Part shown: positions 12,601 to 20,045 of the stretch, piece by piece
Position numbering within the stretch: the first letter of the stretch is position 1
How the letters are laid out: every line of letters begins with the position of its first letter
NCBI GenBank assembly: GCA_013365325.1
Contig: JABVXV010000631.1
Location: 1 to 20,045, forward strand
Reading direction: 5' to 3'
DNA: 20,045 nucleotides
From: Dipetalonema caudispina
Lineage: Eukaryota > Nematoda > Chromadorea > Rhabditida > Onchocercidae
Position numbers and translations under genes: made by a program
Notes under the pieces: model-generated
The model's input: the letters and a program-made list of their open reading frames with translations, nothing else
Database searches by the model: none
Told to the model about the DNA's origin: nothing

Positions 12601-15600
12601 TAGTGATTATATCAAAACAAACCTGATAACAGCTAGGAACTGATGTACCCAATCCAATATCCGAAGCTATTTTTTCAGCAAATTCCCTTGATACTTTACC
12701 AACACCATCCGAAAATATATAAAAAGTTTGATTGGTGTCTCGTCCACCAATGATGTCGTAGGTTTTGTTATATTTGTGACGCTTTAATGTTACAGTACAT
12801 CGCTGAAGAAAACAACAACAACAAATTGGTCATGGAAGATATGCAATTTATAATGAAGAATAATGATCTTCCAGAGGAAGAAAAGAGATGACCATTCAAT
12901 TAATTTAGAGAAATAATAATAAGATAATGGAGGAGCAAAGGATATCTTATGATAGATGGATTTATCATAGCTATCTTTTTGATTAGAACTCTTATAAAGT
13001 TGAAAATAATACGCAATATGTAAGCAATCTTTTAGCTCTACTAAGTTAAACTATTTATTCCATTCCTGCTTTATAATTAACCTGAAATTAAGCATTTAGT
13101 CGCTTGGAAATAATGGATCATACCTTTGCTTGCGTAAAACATTGTCCCATTCGTGACATCATTTTTGGTATATTACAACGATCGAACTTTCCTAATTGTT
13201 CACGGATTTTATGTGCCTGCCCACCTTTTCCGTCGTCATAAAAATAACAACCATTATCACGCATTTGCGAATTTGATGATCCGAGATAAACAAAATGTCG
13301 ATCTGTAAGAGGAAAGGAGCTTGTGAAGTTGCTGTTAGCTCCTAATGGGCATAATCATCGAAACTGACTCCTTGGAGTCGAAAAATTTAATGTTTAATAT
13401 CTTTTATTATATGAATGAAAAATGAGAACTACAGCAGTCGTAAGCTAGAAATGTAACATGTTATTGCTGAAAAGGATGAAAAATAAAAGGTGGGTTTGAT
13501 CACAAAATTTCAAATTCCACCAATAATATTATTTAATATTAATAATATTAGTGAATAATAGCACCAACTTCAAGCATAATGACATGAAAATATTTCAGTA
13601 TCTTACATCATTATATTTAAAATAAACTTATTTTTATTTTAAAATATTCTAAAATATTTAAATAAAAAGTTTCCAGCTTAATCTTATAAAAAAGGTGCTC
13701 AACTTTTGCCTTCTTCCTTTATAAAGAAAAATACAAGTTAAAAAAAATTACCTCCAATATAAATTCCTCGCGAGAGTGTGTTGAAAGTTGTTGTTTGTAT
13801 TAGGAAGAGACCAACAGTATTTAACCTTAACGGTGTACCGTCATCATCTCGAAATTGTATCCGTAATGCACCATTTCCATCTTTGTCAAACGTTCGAAGT
13901 ACTCGATTACCCATTATTAATTCGGGTACTACAAGTAATATACGAGTTGGTGTTATGACTACCTGAAAATTTAAATTTGACTAAAAAATAAATGAACAAA
14001 TGCTTCAACAAAGAAATACATTATTTATGTAATACATTTCATTTAAGTATTATGATGCAATAATTCCAAGTGATATAATCGTCTTCGAGTGACCAGAAAA
14101 AAACATATTTTATAACTGCTGTGCAAATATTTGTACTGATAGCAGAATAAATCGTGCAACATTAACCTTTCGCACACGTTGATAGCCTTCCCTCTTATTT
14201 TCCTGGTAAATTTCTTCCAAAACATCTTTTTGTCCTAATAGACTATTTCGAATCTTTTCAAATGATGTAAATATACATGGCACTTGTTTGGTTTCATCAA
14301 TCATATTTATCAATCGTTCCAATGCTTCGAGTGTTAACTGCAGCAAATGAGAATAGTCAGATAGAGAGTTAATCCAAATTATCTTTTTTAATTATATGAG
14401 TGGTCGCTATAAATGTTTGGTTTCCCTTTGTTCTTTTATGAAAATTTTAGCAATATTTTATTAACTTTTTACTACTTTTGTGTTGCTTTAACGGGAAAAA
14501 AATGTTAATACGTCAATTTCAACGGGTATTTTATATAGATTTGATTTGAATAGCAGCTTTGACTTATTATAAACTTTTTTAAATTAACAAACTACAGCAG
14601 TATTTGAAATTTTTAGTACAAAAAATTTATTCGTACCTCTTCATTATCCCGGAATTTTTGCAAAATCATATCAATAAAAGCATCACGCGTTTTGTTATCT
14701 ATCTAAAAATGCTAATTATAAGTAGCGATTTAATTGTCCAGTATCATCAAAATACCTGCAGTTGGAAATTAATTAAAGACGAAAAAAATATGGTCATTTA
14801 ATAAATGTTAGTTAGTTACCTATTTGCAATTATTTTTTCGGATCATTACTAACAACTCACTGTGTACTAATTAAGAGTTTGAATTATTCAAGTAAAAAGC
14901 TAATATGCTTGCTAATAACTAAAGCTGATGCATAATGTTGAAATCTTTTGCATATAAAACGAATTGCATTATACCCACACACATGCATGTATAAATACTG
15001 TAGCATAAAATATATATAGAAAATTTTAGAAGTTTTTTTTTTAAACCAATAACTAAAATTGATCCATCAAAAATGCCATTACCATTTCAATTATTCTCAA
15101 CAATTTATCCTTTACACTAGTAATTCACACAGCTATATGTTAAAAAAAGCTTTCTAAATGAATATTCTAAGATTGAAAAAAGACTTCTTCGTTATCAATT
15201 AGTCAGTACTTCAGCTATTGACTGCCTAATAATTTGCTCAATTAGAATGAATATTCTGAGGCAAATTTACCAAAATTTGATCTTTTACAACTGCACCACG
15301 TGAAAGTAATGCAGCAATCAAATATTCCAAGCCAAATACATTGCAATCTCTAATCTTCCGTTCACATTCAGCATCAACTCTTGGAAATAGCGGTTCATAA
15401 GTTTGTTCATTACTACTAATAACTTCATCACTTGCACATGCACGATGATCGCATCCTACGAAACGTACAGGTGTATCCACATAACTGCAATAACAATTTA
15501 ATCATTACATTTTACAATAAATTGAAAAGTGAACAAGACAGAATGAGAAGGAAACAAAAAATGAAAATATAATTGTATTGAAATTGATCTAATAATTGCT

Positions 15601-18475
15601 GAGAAAGAAAAGAATGAATTTATCAATTATAAAAAAAAAAAAAAGAAAAAAGGCGTACGTACTCTAGTACGTTCAAATATCGAAATCTTAAATTTGTAAA
15701 TTCGATCGACAATACTGCTCGTATACGCAGTCGGCTAAGTAACTGATACAAAATATGATCCTTAAAAATAAGTTTAGCAATACTAAAGATACTAAAAAGA
15801 AAACTTAAATTTGATTATGATTTACGAAACTTTAAAAACGTATTAAACTAGCTAGATATTTGAAATTAAGGCAATTTATTGCAGCTGATACATGAAACTA
15901 ACAGGATATAATACTAAAATATTGTTGAATTTCGAAAATTGCAGTATACAAATCTATATTGTCCTACCGATACAATGTGTATATATATGTACATATAAAG
16001 TTTCAAAATTACTGGAATATGTTGTCTTAATTGTAAACAAAAATATGGACTTTCATTGATGGCTGCACAATTGTCTCGTCTGTCATCATTATTTTCTGGG
16101 ATAGTCCTGAAACAAAAAATGAACATTATTATTCAAAAGGCAAAGTTGATCATCAAAATATTATAAATAATAATTGGTTTCTTACAGTACAATTATAATT
16201 AAACGTTATCCAGTCTCAAAAATTTATTATGAAAGACTAATAGTAATCTATTGTTTAAAATATTTAGAAAATTTATGGAACGATTCATTACATCGAATGT
16301 TTGAATATATCTTGATGAAGCTATACTTAACCATAATGAAGGAATGCTTCAAATACGTGTACCTCCATCGATTCCCATCACTACCTCCTCTATTTTCATC
16401 TTCATCCGTTTTTCTCTGATATTTCCGTATTTCAGGCGGATAATTTAAATGAAAATAGATCCGTCTACCATATGTACCGTTCGGTAATTTAGCTCGTAAA
16501 TCAACCAAAATACGACGGATAGAAGTATATCGTACCTAACAATCAATTATTTTACTTGAAAATACTGTTTGATTTTTTAAGTGTAATTTATCATAAAAAA
16601 AAACCTTGTCACTTAGAATTAGAGCAATTCCTAAAAAAAAAAGTGCAAATTTAATAAACCTGAGGAAAAAAAAAAAACATTAGTTTTTTTGCAATGTTAA
16701 TATGATTACCTTTAAGGCAACTGCTGAACCAGGAATAATTGAGCCAGGAATAATTTTACCATTTTCGTTATTTTTTGGTCGAAATCCACCTAAAACTAAT
16801 TAATTGCATAGATTAATCGGATGTTGCTGTACAATAAAAGATATTAGAATTATCAAAAACTGGAAAAAATGAAAATCTAAATCTTATTTAAGCACATACC
16901 ATCTAAAATAGCAAATCGAACGATAAAAATATCACGATCATGCTCAAAATCAACAAACATCGGATCAACAATGGCCGGACAATTTCGTAGAATACGTAAA
17001 ATTTGTAAACTATGCAACTGTTCCAATGGTGTTCCTACACAAGCTGCACGAGAAAAATGTGATAGAAATCGTCCTTTGAATAAGCTACCAAAATGAAATG
17101 CTTCCAAAGGTAAAAACATATGTGCTGCTCTGAAAAATTAGTTTTACTCGCAATTATAAAATGATTCAGCTCATACAATATTTCATACTTATTTCCAATT
17201 CAAAAATTTTACAATTTGAAAATCTTACATGTTGAATTTTCAAAATAATAACAACAACATATATATCAGTTAATAGAAATCTAACAAATTTTAGCACTCT
17301 ATTTCTTTTCTTATTACCAATATGCTCTTCTTTTTATGGTCAGTTTCTTATCGGTTCAAAAAATTTTTAAAATCAAATCTTTACTCTTTCAAAGAATTTT
17401 CGAATCTAAATAATTAAATTATTCAAGAATGCAAATGAAACTTACCATTTTCCTAAACAACTCTGTCTACATGAATCCTTGCAATCTAATCCTATCTTTT
17501 GAAAACCATATAAATGATAAGGTTATATCAAGATAATCAATCTCTGCTGAATATTATCTAACATAAAGATATTTATACTTACATACAATCCTCCAAAAAG
17601 ATTTGTTTATTTGTAGCTTGTAATATAGCATTACATGGACCAGTAAATTGAAGATTTTGTGTAATTATTTGAAATCTCATCGCAAGTGGGAGCAAATCAA
17701 GATGCCAATGCTTAGATATCACCTGAAAAATAGAGTTCAAATTTTATTAATACAATGGAAATCTGATAAATTTAAACAAGCAAATTAAAAATAGTTTTTT
17801 TTTTCTTTTCTTCAAAATAAATAAATTATTTTAAAATTCTAACTAAAAAAACAAACAAGTAAAAACAAAAGCTTAGAAAAAGTGTGAGTTTTCTATCGTT
17901 TACAAAAAATAAACGAATAAAAATGAACTTAACCTCTAAATTAAGTTCAGTCCATGGTTCACCGTAATCATTGTCACCCATTTGTCGATGAGTTATTGTA
18001 CCACATATTTCAACTCTTTTCCCAAACAAATCTTCCCAACCTAATTGTTGCTTAAAATAAATATATCACTCATTATCATATTTGCTTATTGTTAACTTAT
18101 CTACATGATAAACTAACACTTTCATTATGCTAACCAAATATCACATGCATATAAATACATAAAATTACTTATCACTAAATTATCATATTGATAAAGTTGT
18201 TGAAATCGTTAACTTGAATAGTTTTAATGTAATTTGCAAAATAAAAATCATATGAATTACAAAATAATAAAATAGTCCTAGTGACAAGTGATAGGGAATT
18301 GCTAATAAATACTGGTAATCAAAATGATAAATAATTGTTGAGAAGTATTAATGATAAACGAATAATTAATTACCGACAAAGATTCCATCAGTATATTCAC
18401 AAGTTTCACGTTACAATCGTTCAAAATGACTTTCAAATGGGCTGATTGGAAAATACCTTCTGTTCTTAACTCCAT
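5610..18475 (-). CDS. RNA-dependent RNA polymerase, cellular EGO-1/RRF type, complete 33-exon gene
   Basis: The spliced product (1600 residues, exons listed in the three segment entries) is a eukaryotic RNA-dependent RNA polymerase of the RNA-silencing type. By family knowledge, these enzymes copy a target RNA to make templates or short antisense siRNAs, acting with Dicer or Argonaute proteins in germline and perinuclear granules or in the nucleus. The sequence shows every core block: ITPTR (498-502), SSNSQMRD (574-581), [12 protein letters not shown] (611-622), FSDGVG (655-660), [10 protein letters not shown] (690-699), [10 protein letters not shown] (752-761), [12 protein letters not shown] (864-875) and catalytic DLDGD (957-961). 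Nematode EGO-1, RRF-1 and RRF-3 are roughly 1600 to 1800 residues, so the length fits. All 32 introns are GT-AG and phase is kept throughout. The start ATG is the first in frame after an in-frame TGA at 18527-18529. Which paralogue it is remains open, hence no symbol. A viral origin is unlikely given the intron density and the DLDGD motif. Confidence 0.95.
7792..8287. other. Intron 26 with degenerate GTAATGATAATAG-like repetition
   Basis: This 496-base intron contains, at about 7800 to 7960, a low-complexity tract built from AGTAA, TGATAA and TAGTA words. Further on there are two related words, AAGATCCAAGCAG at about 8024 and AAGATCCAAGCGG at about 8194. No open frame or conserved RNA structure is apparent. 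It is probably a decayed microsatellite plus local duplication. Confidence 0.4.
10390..10410 (-). other. Catalytic Asp triad DLDGDEY
   Basis: Residues 957 to 963 at the start of exon 21 read DLDGDEY. In cellular RNA-dependent RNA polymerases the three Asp residues of the DxDGD motif bind the catalytic metal ion (D957, D959 and D961 here). They follow directly on the conserved HPDEMAGS, which is split by an intron in the glycine codon (residue 955). All three aspartates are present, which argues for an active enzyme. Viral RdRPs instead use a GDD-type palm motif, so this motif also separates the gene from viral insertions. Confidence 0.95.
13303..13751. other. Intron 12, AT-rich, with inverted repeat
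   Basis: This intron of 449 bases separates the exon for ITPTR/NRVLR from the exon for SSNSQMRD. It contains a perfect 10-base inverted repeat with a 7-base spacer at 13524 to 13550 (listed separately) and further A/T palindromic sequence around 13620 to 13680. No gene is seen in it. Confidence 0.5.
13524..13550. repeat. AT-only inverted repeat (10-base arms)
   Basis: TAATATTATT at 13524-13533 is the exact reverse complement of AATAATATTA at 13541-13550, with the spacer TAATATT between. Because all pairs are A-T, a cruciform or RNA hairpin would be weak, and in DNA this rich in A/T such a repeat can arise by chance. Confidence 0.7.
14637..18475 (-). other. Polymerase exons 1-10: divergent N-terminal region (residues 1-438)
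   Basis: Exons, 5' to 3' on the minus strand: 18475-18374, 18050-17934, 17722-17583, 17129-16900, 16789-16710, 16535-16363, 16106-16013, 15760-15663, 15484-15271, 14702-14637. The protein starts [16 protein letters not shown]. This part has few motifs I can name, as expected for the fast-evolving N-terminal domains of the family. Exon 9 contains [15 protein letters not shown] (about residues 402-416), which I take to be one of the better-conserved N-terminal patches. Exon 6 ends in an acidic, Gly-rich stretch, [16 protein letters not shown], that looks like a disordered loop. I see no signal peptide or membrane segment. Exon 2 has a second possible acceptor (18041) that would also keep frame and drop three residues (QQL). 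Boundaries of exons 1 to 3 are the least certain because conservation cannot guide them. Confidence 0.8.
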
Positions 18476-18909
18476 TATGTTTCTCTTGTTTGGCCAATTT
18501 TGTTTTTTTTTTTCTTTTTTACCAATTCAAAAGATCATTCCTTCCTAAATATTCAAAATTTTAAATTGTATTTTCTAAAAATTAATATTTAACCAAATAT
18601 TAAATGATCAATGATAGATTTTTTTTTGATTATTTTACATTTGATTAAGTGTTAATTTTTCTTTTCCTTTTTTTTTTCCTCATTATCAAAATAATTTTTT
18701 TGTTTTAACTAATAAAATTTAATATAGTAACAATAAACAATAATTATTATCAAATCTGTATTAGTAACAATAAAAACACTTATACCAAATAGTATCGTTG
18801 ATGTATAAAAAAAAAAAAAAAAGAACATGATAAAACAAGAGAAACGTGCTTTTTCCCATCTAACAATTAATAATTTCATATCAGTGAAATGTAATATTAT
18901 CAATTATTC

Positions 18910-18929
18910 ATTATCAAATCATTGATAAT
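18910..18929. repeat. Inverted repeat ATTATCAA / TTGATAAT
   Basis: Perfect 8-base arms (18910-18917 and 18922-18929) with a 4-base spacer, about 440 bases upstream of the polymerase start codon. Each arm contains a GATA core (TGATAA), so it could be a paired GATA-factor site as well as a hairpin. Chance occurrence is possible in DNA of this composition. Confidence 0.5.
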
Positions 18930-19981
18930 CTAACAATATAAATTAATCTAGCAATATCACCGTAAACAATATTCTAAAGAAAAAAAAGAAAAAAAAAAAT
19001 GGAAGTTCCAAGGTATAAGAGCGTTACATTTGAAGGCGATGCATTCATTTCATATGAGATAATGAAAATATGCAAATATCTTCTTCCAATAAACAAAAAA
19101 TTTTGATTTCGATAAATTGAATAAGACAAAAATTAATATATAATAATGTAATTTGAAAAAAAAAAGTTCATGATTCATGGAAACATTTGAAATTTTAGCT
19201 AATACAAAGTAAGAAAAGAAAATACCGGTAATTATAATACGATAATAGATGATAATTGAAAAATCAGCTGAAGCAAATAATAGAGATTAAATGTATGAGA
19301 AGAAGAAGTGGAAAGGTTAAACGATCTGAAATGAACAATTTCAAATATACTATAATGGAAAATCCGATAATGAAATAATTACTTCATCATCTCTCTTCGC
19401 TTCTACATCCGATCACTTATCATACTTAGGAGTTTGATCCAATCAATCAAATGGAAATAACGATCTATCATTCTATCAATTCAAGTAAAGAATAAAAATT
19501 AAATTAAGAGGAAGAAACGAAACGGTGAACGATTTGAAATAAACAACTCGCAGTTCTTTTCTTCCCCACCGAATTTTATTGTTTTGATACTATGCTACGG
19601 AATTTAAGGGATTTAAAATTTACTTTATGAATGAAATAACAAATGAAGGATGGGGAAGTTATGAATTGAAAATAAATTGTTGAAAATGGATAAAGCAATC
19701 AAATAATATTTGGAAAATACGTGGCAAGGAAATGTCACGAAAGTGATGTAATTAAAGCATTAAGAAATATAAAGTGCAATAAAATAATGAATTAGAATAT
19801 TAAAAAAAGAAAAGAGAAATCAACATAAAAGCAGCGCAATATTGACGTAATGTGAAACGTGTTATTCGTTACGTGTAAGGGAATAGTTCTTTTTTTTTTT
19901 TTATGGTATTGCTATAAAATGAAGTGTTTTGTCCGTAGGTGAACATAATTACAACACAAGGTTACTTATGAATATTATTAT

Positions 19982-19990
19982 TATATAAAG
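19982..19990 (+). promoter_or_regulatory. TATA-like element TATATAAAG
   Basis: A good match to a TATA box on the plus strand, followed by CC, about 55 bases from the window end. It would serve a gene to the right, outside this window, if it has any function. Without the flanking sequence this is only a motif match in AT-rich DNA. Confidence 0.15.
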
Positions 19991-20045
19991 CCATAAAAAT
20001 TTTTTATATATAGCCAAGAATTATTTTTTTTGGTGTGAGCAGTAA

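Larger units (their letters stand above)
10020..14337 (-). other. Polymerase exons 11-22: conserved catalytic core (residues 439-1033)
   Basis: Exons: 14337-14167, 13962-13752, 13302-13124, 12802-12623, 12438-12292, 12115-12014, 11427-11318, 11144-11014, 10930-10760, 10648-10502, 10415-10288, 10127-10020. This is the family's RdRP domain, which forms two double-psi beta-barrels in the fungal relative QDE-1. Visible blocks in order are NRVLR (514-518), [77 protein letters not shown] followed by WGQVFVQ (879-885), [10 protein letters not shown] (906-915), [12 protein letters not shown] (944-955) and then the catalytic triad. Exons are contiguous in frame with no stop or missing block, so the active centre is predicted intact. 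The linker before exon 12 (residues 439-495) is helical and charged. Confidence 0.95.
18476..20045. other. Upstream flank of the polymerase gene, no further gene recognised
   Basis: About 1.57 kb of AT-rich DNA precedes the minus-strand start codon. I found no conserved open frame or exon chain on either strand. By position it should contain the promoter of the polymerase gene, but I see no clear core promoter in the minus-strand orientation. On the minus strand, ATTTAG at 18551-18546 followed by GAAGG (with AG at 18546-18545) is a candidate acceptor, for trans-splicing of a spliced leader or for a 5' untranslated exon, about 70 bases ahead of the ATG. A short upstream frame (ATG ATC TTT then TGA) would then lie in the leader. 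Confidence 0.45.

Noticed and set aside
5610..18475. Endogenised viral RNA polymerase
   Set aside because: The DLDGD catalytic motif, the SSNSQMRD and HPDEMAGSDLDGD blocks and 32 GT-AG introns are those of the cellular silencing enzymes, not of viral palm-type polymerases.
19931..19943. TCCGTAGGTGAAC, identical to a short piece of the 3' end of 18S rRNA
   Set aside because: The match stops after 13 bases and the surrounding sequence shows no rRNA similarity, so it is most likely coincidence.
1..20045. tRNA genes, CRISPR array, bacterial operon structure
   Set aside because: No GGTTCRA-type tRNA B box with a matching A box was seen, there is no regularly spaced repeat array, and the gene structure is eukaryotic.

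Overview
The window looks like nuclear DNA of a nematode, most likely a filarial or other spirurid (clade III) worm. It is very AT-rich, with long A/T runs. Its one clear gene is cut into many small exons by short-to-medium GT-AG introns (83 to 586 bases), and the product belongs to the cellular RNA-dependent RNA polymerase family that nematodes use in RNA interference. The genus-level guess rests on base composition and intron style only. The family call rests on the protein sequence and is firm.

Layout. Bases 1 to about 5550 are AT-rich intergenic DNA with no gene I can support; they hold simple repeats and a 21-base direct repeat. Bases 5610 to 18475, minus strand, hold one apparently complete gene of 33 coding exons. 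I joined the exons by hand, keeping phase at all 32 junctions. The total is 4803 coding bases, that is 1600 residues plus a stop. Bases 18476 to 20045 are the upstream flank, AT-rich and without a recognisable gene, and should contain the promoter of the polymerase gene.

The gene encodes an EGO-1/RRF-type RNA-dependent RNA polymerase. The N-terminal third (exons 1 to 10) is the divergent, lineage-specific part. Exons 11 to 22 carry the conserved core, ending with the catalytic Asp triad DLDGD at residues 957 to 961. Exons 23 to 33 encode the C-terminal region, with conserved blocks [16 protein letters not shown] and [12 protein letters not shown], and a terminal SAVGT block. Nothing in the core is broken, so the enzyme is predicted to be active. 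By family knowledge, such enzymes copy target RNAs into secondary or endogenous small interfering RNAs that are loaded on Argonautes. The sequence does not let me choose between EGO-1, RRF-1 and RRF-3 orthology.

Most of the short open frames on either strand are parts of these exons or their antisense shadows. The most useful second-look items are a 40-base cryptic exon whose inclusion would always truncate the protein, several weak splice donors, an acidic insertion in the N-terminal half, and repeats in the flanks and introns. I saw no tRNA, rRNA, CRISPR array or intact mobile element.
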